The translations under genes and the position numbers were made by a program. DNA of 64,000 nt from JABDQA01 sp963824415 (GTDB lineage Bacteria > Desulfobacterota > Desulfobulbia > Desulfobulbales > Desulfocapsaceae). The notes under the pieces are model-generated. The model was not told where the DNA came from. It saw only the letters and a program-made list of their open reading frames with translations, and did no database searches. The stretch lies in contig CAWGPM010000010.1 in the NCBI GenBank assembly GCA_963824415.1, positions 1-64,000 of the forward strand. The letters are read 5' to 3'. Below, one piece after another: positions 10,804-19,146 of this stretch (within the stretch, counting starts at the first letter, position 1; every line of letters begins with the position of its first letter).

Positions 10804-11061
10804 CCTGAATATTTCACGAGTTAAGACGGCCTGCTAGCCAAGGAGACTTGGGGAAGGCTATATGCGTAATATGCCTTCCCCAAAAGCGACGCGGGATAGC
10901 AGGCCGTATCGACTCGCCCGAAGGGTGGAAATGCTGTCTTTTCATCATTGATTCTAAACGGTACAAACTGTGTTGTTCGCATAATTGTGTAACTTTAGAA
11001 CAAACTTTTGATATTGTTCAGATAATAATAGTCTTCGTAGTTTTTCCATGAAAAATTCAGG
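10804..11061 (+). repeat. 258-bp MITE-like element, copy B
   Basis: Reverse-complement counterpart of 1953-2210 with the same length. The ends are CCTGAATATTTCACG and CATGAAAAATTCAGG, an imperfect inverted repeat. CTAA flanks it exactly on both sides (10800-10803 and 11062-11065), a 4-bp duplication that fits the YTAR target preference known for IS5-type elements. The internal palindrome (GACGGCCTGCTA/TAGCAGGCCGT) is preserved. The open frames within it read through repeat sequence and are not considered genes. Confidence 0.8.
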
Positions 11062-11104
11062 CTAAATCTCTACTGCGTTCTGTGCCGTTTCCCCGGCTCA
11101 GCTT

Positions 11105-11974
11105 CTATTGGTTCTCAAAGCTCTGCAGCGCTTGGATTCTGGCCTCGAGCGGCGGATGGCTCCTGAACAGATTGGCAAACCCGCCCTCTTTGGGCCTGAT
11201 CCCAAAGGCGGCCATCTGATCGGGCAGTTTGGAGGGCTCATGATGAGCCTGCAGCCGGCGCAGTGCATCGATCATCTTCTGCCGCCCTGCCAGTGAGGCC
11301 GCCCCGCTGTCCGCACGAAATTCACGTTTTCTGGAAAACCACATGACGATGATCGAGGCGAACAGGCCAAGAACGATCTGCAGTACGCTGGCTACCGCCA
11401 TGTAGCCCAGGTAACCAAGCCCCCCACCCTGTCTGTCGGAGCGCAGGGCGCTGTCGATGAGACTTGCCGCAAGCCGCGACAGAAAGAGGACAAAGGTGTT
11501 CAGCACACCCTGAATCAGGGCCAGTGTAACCATGTCACCGTTGGACACATGGCTGATTTCATGGGCCAGCACCGCTTCGACTTCACCGCGATCCATGTTT
11601 CTGAGCAGGCCGGAACTCACCGCAACCAGCGCCTCGTCACGCTTCATCCCGGTGGCAAAGGCATTCATTTCGACCGCATCGAAAATGGCCACTTCCGGCA
11701 TGCCGATGCCGGCCATTTCAGCCTGACGGCGCACCGTGTCAAGGAGCCACTGCTCAGCCTCGTTCTGCGGCTGCTCGATCACCCTGGCTCTGGTGGAGCG
11801 CTTGGCAATCCATTTCGACATGGCCAGTGAAATAAACGACCCGCCCATGCCGAACAGGGCGGCAAAGAAAAGCAATCCCGAGGTCTGCGTGGTATCGACG
11901 CCCAGGATGGACATGACCAGCCCGAGCAGGACCAGAACCGCCAGGTTCGTCGCAAGATAGAGTAAAATCCGCAT
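11105..11974 (-). CDS. htpX: protease HtpX (M48 family zinc metalloprotease)
   Basis: Membrane-bound zinc endopeptidase that degrades misfolded membrane proteins. It has 289 residues, the usual length. Two N-terminal membrane helices (residues ~4-25 and 33-52) precede the catalytic site H138-E-I-S-H142 in VLAHEISHVSNGD. Two further hydrophobic segments follow, and the third zinc ligand is the Glu in SRKREFRADSGAA. The start at 11974 is preceded by AGGAGG at a good distance. Monocistronic, bounded by repeat elements on both sides (10804-11061 and 12025-12168). Unlike the genes to its left it is intact. Confidence 0.93.
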   Translation of the reverse strand: MRILLYLATNLAVLVLLGLVMSILGVDTTQTSGLLFFAALFGMGGSFISLAMSKWIAKRSTRARVIEQPQNEAEQWLLDTVRRQAEMAGIGMPEVAIFDAVEMNAFATGMKRDEALVAVSSGLLRNMDRGEVEAVLAHEISHVSNGDMVTLALIQGVLNTFVLFLSRLAASLIDSALRSDRQGGGLGYLGYMAVASVLQIVLGLFASIIVMWFSRKREFRADSGAASLAGRQKMIDALRRLQAHHEPSKLPDQMAAFGIRPKEGGFANLFRSHPPLEARIQALQSFENQ

Positions 11975-12024
11975 TACATTCCTCCTCTAAATCAGTCCAT
12001 TGGTTTCAGTGCATCAAGTAATCA

Positions 12025-12168
12025 GGCTACCTTGAAAAATTGTCTTTTTGCCCAAACGCCGCGTTGCGTTTAAAAATTTTATCTTCGGAATATCGATTAT
12101 ATGGTTGCGGCAAAATTTTCACACGCGCCTTGATTTTTGAACCAAAATCCTAATTTTGCGAGGTACCC
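12025..12168. repeat. diverged ~144-bp copy of the MITE-like repeat
   Basis: It aligns along its length with 9444-9584 (shared blocks TTTTTGCCCAAAC, AAAATTTTATC, TCGGAATAT, GCCTTGATTTT) but has many substitutions. The ends GGCTACCTTGAAAAA and TTTTGCGAGGTACCC are inverted repeats, flanked on both sides by ATCA (12021-12024 and 12169-12172). An older insertion of the same family upstream of htpX. Confidence 0.7.
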
Positions 12169-12273
12169 ATCAGTTATAACAATCTCGTTAAGGTAATCAC
12201 TCTAACAAAGCTTTTCATATTGATTGCAAAAATGTAATGCGGCTCATCGTTTAAAGCCCAACCCAGTGATCAT

Positions 12274-12765
12274 TTACTCGATTTCGATCCGCATCTCACC
12301 TGCCGCAAGAGCCACGATCCCTTCTTTTTCTACCACCGCCATCGAAAATCCGACCATATCGGTAATCGGCCTCGAGGTAAGGGTTTCCATGGCCAGGATT
12401 TCTGCAACACCGCCGTCGAGGCGAACCGCGCCGATCCGGATTGCATTGAAATAGTCCCTGTTTCGAACGAACACCACCAGCTCTTTGTCGAAATCCACCT
12501 CGGGTACTGCCGGCTGATCCTGCAGAGACTGCCATATCAGGGCAAACGTGTCGGCAGAATCGATGTAGCCGATCGGTGCACTGCGCTGCGCTGCGGGCAG
12601 ATCTTCCAGCGCGGCAAGCGGCAGGTTACCGGCCCACACCTGCTTGATCTTAAGCGACACCGGCGCCGCCTGGAGAGCGCCACCACCTGCAGCGAAAACG
12701 ATGATGCCAAGCAGACCGAGCAAACCAATTACCAGCCTCACCTGCCCGCCTTTACCTATCTTCAT
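12274..12765 (-). CDS. exported small protein of unknown function
   Basis: 163 residues from the ATG at 12765, preceded by GGGAGAAG; earlier in-frame starts lack a binding site. Residues ~9-33 form a signal peptide (LVIGLLGLLGIIVFAAGGGA, cut likely after LQA). The mature part contains VDFDKELVVFVRNRDYFN and a C-terminal strand-rich end (ALAAGEMRIEIE). The arrangement 'DF.KE.VV' followed by short beta strands recalls PrcB-like or protease-inhibitor-like small domains, but the resemblance is too weak for a call. Monocistronic; no operon partner. Confidence 0.6.
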   Translation of the reverse strand: MKIGKGGQVRLVIGLLGLLGIIVFAAGGGALQAAPVSLKIKQVWAGNLPLAALEDLPAAQRSAPIGYIDSADTFALIWQSLQDQPAVPEVDFDKELVVFVRNRDYFNAIRIGAVRLDGGVAEILAMETLTSRPITDMVGFSMAVVEKEGIVALAAGEMRIEIE

Positions 12766-12959
12766 ATTCTTCTCCCTGGTAAATTTAGATTGGTTACAAT
12801 AAAGAAGACATGCAAAAACTCGCCAGGATGTCAACCGGGTCAAACGGAACCCTCTTGAAATTCGGAGCCCAACGGGCTTTCTCGCAATGATGCGAATGGG
12901 GCAACTGGAGCAGTTGCATTCAGGTAATACCGCCAGCAGCGACAGCATCTGTGCAAGCG

Positions 12960-12991
12960 CTTGTGAAGCCTGACGAATCAGGCCTCACAAG
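12960..12991 (-). terminator. stem-loop downstream of the YihU-like gene
   Basis: CTTGTGAAGCCTGA, loop CGAA, TCAGGCCTCACAAG: 13 of 14 positions pair. It lies about 60 bases past the stop of the minus-strand gene ending at 13053 and has no T-run, so it may be a terminator or an mRNA 3' stabiliser. Confidence 0.5.
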
Positions 12992-13052
12992 CTGCATTGC
13001 AGGGACGGCCCCGTTGTATCAGAGGCTTTGTAGAACTGGTCGTTACCGCGCA

Positions 13053-13949
13053 TCAACCACGGTAAACGTCGGCGATAAAATCGACCATCTCAGGAACCAT
13101 CTTATCGCCCCAGCCGGTTGACTTGGCAATATTGAGCGCATTTTTGGTCGCCGGCGAGATGAAGCTGGGCACCTTGAAGTCGTCCGCCATACTGGCGTAG
13201 TAGCCCAGATCTTTGAGGCCGTTGGTAATCGAAAAGGCCAGGGCCATCGGGTCCTTGTCCACCGCATTGGCTTTGATCCAGTCCATCATGCCCGATCTGA
13301 GCGGACCCGAAGACATCACTTCGTAGAGCGTTTCGCGCTTCAGTCCAGCCAGATCCGCCATCGCAAAGGCTTCGGACATCGCACAGGCGGTGGTCATCGC
13401 GAAAAAGTTGTTGATCAGCTTCAGGGTGTGGCCGGCCCCGATCGGCCCGACATGAAAGACATTTTCCCCCAGGTCATCCAGGACCGGCTTGGCCCGGTCA
13501 AAGTCGGCCTTATCGCCGGCGCCCATGATATTAAGCAGACCGTCAACCGCATGCGACGGGGTCCGCCCGAGCGGCGCATCCATCATTGAAGCAGCCTTTT
13601 CCTTGCACTGCTCGTAGAGGGCCCGGGTCGAGCCCGGAATCGAGGTACCGAAGTCGATTACCAGCGCACCGGGCTTGAGCCCTTCGAGGACACCCTTTTC
13701 GCCCCGCATTACCGATTCAACCGCAGCCGAGGTATCGACGCAGAGCATCACAATTTCGCTGTTTGCAGCTACCTCGGCAGGCGTTGCGGCTTCGGTCGCG
13801 CCCCGTGCTACCGCCTCCTCGATCGATTTGCGCTTGCGATGCGCCATTACGGTGAGCGGATAGTCAAGACTCTGCAGCCGCTGCACCATTGCCGAACCCA
13901 TCAATCCCAGGCCGATAAAGCCGATTTTTACTTTATTGCTATCGCTCAT
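13053..13949 (-). CDS. NAD(P)-dependent beta-hydroxyacid dehydrogenase (HIBADH / tartronate-semialdehyde or YihU-like reductase)
   Basis: 298 residues starting at 13949 (GAGGGAAAT before the ATG). The Rossmann motif IGFIGLGLMGSAM covers residues ~9-21. The substrate loop reads DAPLGRTPSHAVDG instead of the common DAPVSGG form. The GRT version is characteristic of sulfolactaldehyde reductase YihU and some hydroxybutyrate dehydrogenases. The catalytic Lys is in HTLKLINNFFAM (KxxxNN retained). In YihU the sulfonate contacts are an Arg in GRT, the second Asn and a Ser; the first two are present here and the Ser position appears to be Ala. It probably forms an operon with the aldolase ending at 14040 (90-bp gap). 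Inferred role: reduction of a C3 semialdehyde released by that aldolase. Confidence 0.8.
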   Translation of the reverse strand: MSDSNKVKIGFIGLGLMGSAMVQRLQSLDYPLTVMAHRKRKSIEEAVARGATEAATPAEVAANSEIVMLCVDTSAAVESVMRGEKGVLEGLKPGALVIDFGTSIPGSTRALYEQCKEKAASMMDAPLGRTPSHAVDGLLNIMGAGDKADFDRAKPVLDDLGENVFHVGPIGAGHTLKLINNFFAMTTACAMSEAFAMADLAGLKRETLYEVMSSGPLRSGMMDWIKANAVDKDPMALAFSITNGLKDLGYYASMADDFKVPSFISPATKNALNIAKSTGWGDKMVPEMVDFIADVYRG

Positions 13950-14039
13950 ATTTCCCTCGCTTTTATGGTTACGCATCCGCCTCTATCAGACCACGCGTCT
14001 GAGAGAGGCAAGTACATTGTGAAAGTTATGCAAAAGATA

Positions 14040-14690
14040 TCAGGCAGCGCTTTCGATCAGGTTCCGCGCCTCGCTCAATCGTGCAGCAATCTCGTCCCAG
14101 CGGTCCTCGACCATCAGTTGTTCCGGACACAGCCAGGTACCGCCGCAGCAGATAATATTGTCTAATTTCAGGTAATCAAGGAGATTGTCGGGATTTATTC
14201 CCCCAGTCGGCATAAATCTGATATCCTGATAAAGAGCCCGAAACATCATCAGCATTTTCAGACCGCCGGCCTGCTCGGCCGGAAAGAACTTCAGAATGTT
14301 AAGCCCCGCCTCAGCCGCCATCTGCACTTCACTTGGCGTGCATACCCCCGGAAACAGATCGATCTCACGACTGCGGCAATAGGAGGCCAGTTGCGGGGTA
14401 AACCCGGGGCTGACGATGGCTTGGGCGCCTGCAGCGACCGCCGAATCGACCTGGGCCGGGGTCAGCACCGTTCCGGCGATCAGCAGGAGCTCAGAAAAGC
14501 GGCTGCTGATCGCGTCCAGAGCCTCGGCCGCACAAGCGGTTCGATAGGTGATTTCCATCACCGGCAGCCCGGCTTCAAGCAGAACTTCGGCCAGCCTCAG
14601 CCCATCCGCAACCGATGCCAGGCTTACCACCGGGACCAGACGAAGCGTCTGCAATTCTTGAATTTGGTCTCGAGTTTTATCTCTATTCAC
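14040..14690 (-). CDS. eda: 2-dehydro-3-deoxy-phosphogluconate (KDPG/KHG) aldolase
   Basis: Class I aldolase that splits KDPG to pyruvate and glyceraldehyde 3-phosphate. The 216-residue protein has the family residues Glu46 in VMEITYRT, Arg50, and the Schiff-base Lys134 in NILKFFPAE, matching the E. coli positions within one residue. TGGINPDNLLDYL supplies the phosphate loop. The start is a GTG at 14690 without a strong ribosome site. First gene of a two-gene minus-strand unit with the YihU-like reductase, divergent from the Zn-dehydrogenase/KDG kinase unit. KDG kinase next door supports the Entner-Doudoroff lower-branch role; a 6-deoxy-6-sulfo variant substrate cannot be excluded. Confidence 0.9.
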   Translation of the reverse strand: MNRDKTRDQIQELQTLRLVPVVSLASVADGLRLAEVLLEAGLPVMEITYRTACAAEALDAISSRFSELLLIAGTVLTPAQVDSAVAAGAQAIVSPGFTPQLASYCRSREIDLFPGVCTPSEVQMAAEAGLNILKFFPAEQAGGLKMLMMFRALYQDIRFMPTGGINPDNLLDYLKLDNIICCGGTWLCPEQLMVEDRWDEIAARLSEARNLIESAA

Positions 14691-14874
14691 GGGTAACTAT
14701 TTGAGAGTATTTATAAATAATTGGCTGAAAGCAAGATCTCATTAAAAGGATCTGCTGCGGTTTCGTCTTGCCCAGAAACCTGCGGCACCCAGGCCGGAAC
14801 AGGTGCTATTCTAAATGCATGGAGTACCTGCTGTCAACCCTGCCGATAGTCGATTTAAACCGGTTCAGGCCGTC

Positions 14875-14903
14875 TTGACATCACTACCCGGGACTGCTAT
14901 AAC
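14875..14903 (+). promoter_or_regulatory. sigma-70 type promoter for the Zn-dehydrogenase/kdgK unit
   Basis: TTGACA at 14875-14880, a 17-bp spacer and TATAAC at 14898-14903, about 105 bases before the ATG at 15009. The rest of the 318-bp intergenic region (14691-15008) holds an AT-rich palindrome near 14710-14725, probably part of the leftward eda promoter, and nothing else recognisable. Confidence 0.6.
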
Positions 14904-15008
14904 CGTTATCTCGGCGAAGTTGCGTCGACCGGCGATTTTCTCCTTCACTAAACATCTGCTATCTTGTGCTCCGGCCCAAGACCTGCTCTTAGATTACAGG
15001 ATAAGCTC

Positions 15009-16028
15009 ATGAAAGCAGTAGAAATTTCTAACATCAAGGAAGTCAGCATCATCAGCAAGCCGGCCCCTGCAATCGCGGCCCCGGATGATGTCATCGTTAA
15101 AATCAAAGGGGTCTCGATCTGCGGCACCGACGTGCACACCTTCCTGGGTGAGCATCCTTTCGTCAAGCCGCCGGTGGTGATCGGCCATGAATGCTGCGGT
15201 GAAGTGGTCGAATGCGGTTCGCAGGTGACCCGGGTTGCACCGGGTCACCGGGTGGCCATCGACCCCGTTCTGGGCTGCGGCACCTGCCGCCCGTGCACGA
15301 CGGGTAGAGCAAATGCCTGCGCTGAGGTGAAATGCCGCGGGGTACACGTGGAAGGCGCGATGCAGGAGTATTTCAAAATCAGGGAGTGCGATGTCCACCA
15401 ATTGCCCGATTCGGTCGGCGATCTGGCCCTCGGGGCAGTGGTCGAACCGCTGGCCATCGGCGCCCAGGCCTGCTGGCGCGGCAATGTGTCCGACGGCGAG
15501 GTCGTTGTGGTGTTCGGCGCCGGACCGATCGGCATCGCGGTCATGCTCAACGCCCACTGTCTCGGTGCCCGGTGCATTCTGATCGATATGAAAGAAGACC
15601 GGCTCGAGCGGGCCAGCAGGCTCGGGGCAGTGGCTGCATTGCAGGCAAACGATCCGCAGCTGCGCAACAAGATCATGGACTTGACCGGCGGCGAAGGACC
15701 GCACGTCACCTGCGATGCGGTTGGACACCCAGCGATTTTTGAACAGTGCATCGATCTGGTGGCTCCCACCGGCACCGTCGTTCTGCTGGGCATGGACGGC
15801 AGGCCCAACAAGGTAACGGAGCAGCAGATCTTCAAAAAGGAAATGACGGTGGTAGGAAGCCGGATGAATTCGAATATGTTTCCGATCATCCTGGAGCGGG
15901 TCGCCCAGGGCCAACTGAACCTTGCCGACCTGGAAACCACGCGCTTTACCACCGACCAGGCAACCGAAGCTTTTAAAACGGCCGTCGAACAACCGGCAGG
16001 CTTTCTGAAATCGATGATTACCTTCTAA
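15009..16028 (+). CDS. zinc-dependent alcohol/polyol dehydrogenase (sugar-acid 5-dehydrogenase-like)
   Basis: Medium-chain dehydrogenase, 339 residues. Catalytic zinc ligands: Cys38 in SICGTDVH and the His-Glu pair in VIGHECCGEV. Structural zinc: four cysteines in LGCGTCRPCTTGRANAC. The NAD-binding fold has VVVVFGAGPIGIAVM. The shape is that of threonine-, sorbitol-, L-idonate- or galactonate-dehydrogenases, so the likely substrate is a polyol or aldonate hydroxyl. The start at 15009 gives the usual N-terminus (MKAVEI); the frame is open further upstream without support. It is followed after 10 bp by the KDG kinase and then the Ldh2-type dehydrogenase, forming a catabolic operon. Confidence 0.85.
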   Translation: MKAVEISNIKEVSIISKPAPAIAAPDDVIVKIKGVSICGTDVHTFLGEHPFVKPPVVIGHECCGEVVECGSQVTRVAPGHRVAIDPVLGCGTCRPCTTGRANACAEVKCRGVHVEGAMQEYFKIRECDVHQLPDSVGDLALGAVVEPLAIGAQACWRGNVSDGEVVVVFGAGPIGIAVMLNAHCLGARCILIDMKEDRLERASRLGAVAALQANDPQLRNKIMDLTGGEGPHVTCDAVGHPAIFEQCIDLVAPTGTVVLLGMDGRPNKVTEQQIFKKEMTVVGSRMNSNMFPIILERVAQGQLNLADLETTRFTTDQATEAFKTAVEQPAGFLKSMITF

Positions 16029-16038
16029 ACCAACACCA

Positions 16039-17010
16039 GTGAATAAGATCGACATGAAACCAATCAAACTGGCCTGCATCGGCGAATGCATGATCGAGTT
16101 GCAGGAAACGGCGCCCGGGGTGACCAAACAGACCTTTGGCGGCGACACCCTGAATACCGCAATCTACTGCGCCCGGCTGGCCCGGGACCTGCCGCTGTCT
16201 GTCGATTACGTCACGGCCCTGGGCACCGATACCTTCAGTCAGCGGATGATTGCTTTCTGGGAGAACGAAGGGGTTGGCAGTAGTCTCGTTCTCAGAGAAG
16301 CGGGTGAGACACCGGGGCTCTACTATATAGAACTCGAAGAAACCGGTGAACGGATTTTTCATTACTGGCGCAGCACTGCCGCCGCCAAGAAATGTTTCGA
16401 GTATCCGGACAGCGACCGGATACTCGAGGCCCTGGACGGGTTCGACGCCATCTATCTGAGCGGCATCAGCCTGGCCATCCTGAACCCTTTGAGCCGGGAA
16501 CGGCTCATCGAAAAACTGCACAGGCTCGCCGCAGGCTCCACCGCTATTTATTTCGATTGCAATTACCGGCCGCACCTGTGGTCCTCGCAAAGTGAAGCAG
16601 TAGCGCTCTACAAAAAACTCTACCCGATCAGCGAGATTGTTTTTCTGACCACCGAAGAGGCCCAGATCCTGCTCGACGGCGCCACCCCAAAAAGTGTCCA
16701 CACGCTGCTGCACGACCTTGGAGCCAAAGAGTCCGTGCTCAAAGACGGCGGCAACCCCTGCACCATCGGACTCGGCGATGTGCGTCTCGAGATTGCAGCG
16801 GAACAGGTGAAAGAAGTCGTCGATACCACCGCCGCCGGCGATTCGTTCAGCGCGGTGTATCTGGTGGCCAGAAAATTCGGCTGTCCCCCGGACACGGCTG
16901 CCGCTATGGCCCACAAAACCGCAGCCTATGTGGTACGCCACAAAGGGGCGGTCGCGCCAGTCGAGCAGATGCCGATAACCGGTTCTGAAATCGCCGGCTG
17001 TACTTCCTGA
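16039..17010 (+). CDS. kdgK: 2-keto-3-deoxygluconate kinase (PfkB family carbohydrate kinase)
   Basis: Phosphorylates KDG to KDPG for the aldolase encoded at 14040-14690. It has 323 residues. The N-terminal GECMIELQE and GGDTLNTAIYCARL motifs are those of KdgK-type ribokinases. The PfkB signature DTTAAGDSFSAVYL, with its catalytic Asp, is at residues ~265-280. The start is drawn at the GTG at 16039; an ATG at 16054 (MKPIKLACIGE) is equally plausible and neither has a strong binding site. Tightly spaced between the Zn-dehydrogenase and the Ldh2 gene. Other PfkB sugars are possible, but the eda neighbour makes KDG the best guess. Confidence 0.85.
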   Translation: MNKIDMKPIKLACIGECMIELQETAPGVTKQTFGGDTLNTAIYCARLARDLPLSVDYVTALGTDTFSQRMIAFWENEGVGSSLVLREAGETPGLYYIELEETGERIFHYWRSTAAAKKCFEYPDSDRILEALDGFDAIYLSGISLAILNPLSRERLIEKLHRLAAGSTAIYFDCNYRPHLWSSQSEAVALYKKLYPISEIVFLTTEEAQILLDGATPKSVHTLLHDLGAKESVLKDGGNPCTIGLGDVRLEIAAEQVKEVVDTTAAGDSFSAVYLVARKFGCPPDTAAAMAHKTAAYVVRHKGAVAPVEQMPITGSEIAGCTS

Positions 17011-17066
17011 TCAGCCCTATGGTAATCTTTACCTATAACGCTTTTAAATAACCAAAGGAGATCATC

Positions 17067-18080
17067 ATGCAGGACGTACTGGTACAAGAAAAAGAATTGA
17101 GAGCACTGGTAATAAAAAAACTCACCGAGGCCGGGCTCAATGCGGTCGATGCGAACACGGTCGCCGATGTTCTGGTGCACGCCGATCTGCGCGGTGTCCG
17201 TTCCCACGGGGTGATCCGCACCGAACATTACGTAACCCGGCTCAAGGCCGGCAGCCTCAATAAGAACCCGACCTTTGGCTTCAAAAAGCTGCGTGCCGCC
17301 GCCGGCCTGCTCGACGCCGACGACGGCATGGGTCATCCCGCCTGTCTGGAGGCGATGGATCGAGCCTGCAAACTGGCCAGGGAAACCGGCATAGCAATGG
17401 TCGGCGTGGTTAATGGCAGCCACTGCGGCGCCCTGTCCTACTTTATGCTGCATGCGATATCCAAGAATATGATCGGCATCGGGGTGACCCACACCGACAA
17501 GTGTGTAGCCCCGTTCGGCGGCTCCCAGGCGTTTTTCGGCACCAATCCCATCGCCTTCGGTTTCCCCACCAGAAAACACGATCCGGTCATCATGGACATG
17601 GCCACCTCCAACACCGCCTTTGGCAAGATTCTGCACGCCAAAGAGCAGAACTCATCGATCCCCGACGACTGGGGCATCGACAAGGACGGCAAGCCAACCA
17701 CCGACCCGCATCAGGTGGTCGCCATGACCCCGTTCGGCGCCCATAAAGGCTACGGCATCGCCCTGGTTATCGACGTGCTGACCGGCGTCCTGATGGGGGC
17801 CGAATACGGACCGCACATCACTGCCATGTACGGCGACTACGAAAAACCCAGAAAGCTGGCCAGCACGATGATCGCCATCGATCCCGAGACCTTCGCCGGC
17901 TTCAATCATTTTATCGACAAGATGGACGCGATGGTCGACGATCTGCACGCCCAGCCGCCGGCACCCGGTTTCGAGTCGGTGCTGGTGCCAGGTGAAATAG
18001 AATGGCAGACAGAAAGAAAGAACCGGGAACAGGGAGTACCGGTGCTGCCGAGTTTGTATAAATATCTGAAGAGCGAGTGA
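17067..18080 (+). CDS. Ldh2/malate dehydrogenase family NAD(P)-dependent oxidoreductase
   Basis: 337 residues of the MDH2 fold that includes ureidoglycolate, sulfolactate, 2,3-diketogulonate and L-malate/lactate dehydrogenases. Motifs seen: the catalytic-region His in RGVRSHGVIRTEHYV, NAD-site CVAPFGGSQAFFGTNPIAFGFP, MDMATSNTAFGKI and HKGYGIALVIDVLTG. AAAGGAG lies 7 bases before the ATG. Third gene of the adh-kdgK-ldh2 run. It would reduce or oxidise a 2-keto/2-hydroxy acid in the sugar-acid route; the exact substrate is not readable from sequence. Confidence 0.88.
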   Translation: MQDVLVQEKELRALVIKKLTEAGLNAVDANTVADVLVHADLRGVRSHGVIRTEHYVTRLKAGSLNKNPTFGFKKLRAAAGLLDADDGMGHPACLEAMDRACKLARETGIAMVGVVNGSHCGALSYFMLHAISKNMIGIGVTHTDKCVAPFGGSQAFFGTNPIAFGFPTRKHDPVIMDMATSNTAFGKILHAKEQNSSIPDDWGIDKDGKPTTDPHQVVAMTPFGAHKGYGIALVIDVLTGVLMGAEYGPHITAMYGDYEKPRKLASTMIAIDPETFAGFNHFIDKMDAMVDDLHAQPPAPGFESVLVPGEIEWQTERKNREQGVPVLPSLYKYLKSE

Positions 18081-18155
18081 GGGTGGAATTAGGCTGAAAA
18101 ATCAAATGGTTAAAGAGTACTATGTGATGAAGTGACCTACAGGGTCTAAATGTAT

Positions 18156-18845
18156 CTATTTTTCCAAGTTTACTCCGCCGAAAAAATTCATTGTGCCATC
18201 CTCGAATAATTTAATGACCCCGTTTCTGACCTGGTCCAGGTGATATTTCATCGCCTGGGCCGCTCTCTCGGAATCCCCTTTTTCTATTGAATTCACAATT
18301 GCCTCATGTTCGCCGATGGTATCTTCGAGGCGATGATAGACAAACGTGGTCAGATGACGGATGCGCTGGATCTTCTCGTTGAGCTGGAATACCAGGTTTT
18401 CCAGGGTCTGGTTGCCGCAATAGTTGACCAGCCTGGCGTGAAAGGCCATATCCTGCTGAAAAAAGGCGATATGGTCGTTTTTCGCAACGGCTTCTTCCAT
18501 CAGTGCAGTAAATACAGAAAGTTCAGTCAACTGGTCCGCCCCACAATTCAGTGCGGCATTTCTGACCGTATGCAACTCGATCAATTCCCTGATCTCATGA
18601 ATTTCAATGATATCGGTCAGGCTTAACTCCGAGACCCTGAACTTCTTACCCTCCGCCTCTTCCACAAAACCATCCCGCTCCAGCCTGATCAGCGCTTCCC
18701 TGACTGGTGTCCTGCTCAACCCCATATCCTTTGCCAGAGGCTGCACCATTAAAAGTTCCCCGGGCCTCAGCTGCAGCCGCATGATTCGCTCTTTAAGCGT
18801 TTGGTAAGCCTGCTTGGTTAGAGACACGGAAGCGTTTGTTTTCAT
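18156..18845 (-). CDS. GntR-family transcriptional regulator (FadR/FCD subfamily)
   Basis: 229 residues. The N-terminal winged helix (AYQTLKERIMRLQLRPGELL; recognition region GLSRTPVREALIRLERDGFV) is typical GntR. The C-terminal all-helical FCD domain (ELIELHTVRNAAL, QDMAFHARLVNYCGN, HEAIVNSIEKGD) carries the metal-binding His and Asp residues of acid-sensing members. It is divergent from the Fe-alcohol dehydrogenase/AOR unit. The operator-like palindrome at 19022-19030 lies in the shared upstream region, so it probably controls itself and that unit in response to a sugar acid. Homologues with the same architecture include ExuR/UxuR. Confidence 0.9.
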   Translation of the reverse strand: MKTNASVSLTKQAYQTLKERIMRLQLRPGELLMVQPLAKDMGLSRTPVREALIRLERDGFVEEAEGKKFRVSELSLTDIIEIHEIRELIELHTVRNAALNCGADQLTELSVFTALMEEAVAKNDHIAFFQQDMAFHARLVNYCGNQTLENLVFQLNEKIQRIRHLTTFVYHRLEDTIGEHEAIVNSIEKGDSERAAQAMKYHLDQVRNGVIKLFEDGTMNFFGGVNLEK

Positions 18846-19001
18846 TATTATTCCAGATCAGTTCAGGGCCTGCAGAGCTGCCGAAAGAGCGGCCGAGCCC
18901 AGTATTCTGTCAGACAAGGAACTTATCGGTCGAAAGCCGCCAGGTTCAGTTCATCTCTTCTCTATACCTGACCAATAAAATTATATCAATGCATAAGTGA
19001 A

Positions 19002-19030
19002 TTGACAATATTATACAAAAGTGTATACAT
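19002..19030 (+). promoter_or_regulatory. promoter with overlapping GntR-type operator palindrome
   Basis: TTGACA (19002-19007), a 16-bp spacer and TATACA (19024-19029) form a promoter ~117 bases before the Fe-alcohol dehydrogenase. The -10 box sits within TGTATACA (19022-19029), a perfect palindrome. FCD-type GntR proteins such as UxuR/ExuR bind palindromes with a GTATAC core, and the gene for such a protein lies just to the left. Binding here would block the -10 box. The remaining intergenic sequence (18846-19146) shows only AT-rich DNA. Confidence 0.55.
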
Positions 19031-19146
19031 AATGTCTGAAGTATGCTAAAAACCATTCCTGAGTAAAGTTATCATACGTTTTTTAGGTTCTTTGTAATGG
19101 AAACCGATGGTTCCAACTCAGCCATAAATAATAACGAGGTCTTAAG

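Noticed and set aside
14994..16148. Long open frame (384 codons) on the minus strand opposite the Zn-dehydrogenase and kdgK
   Set aside because: It is the antisense shadow of two strongly recognisable genes, is Asp/His-rich without family features and has no start signals.
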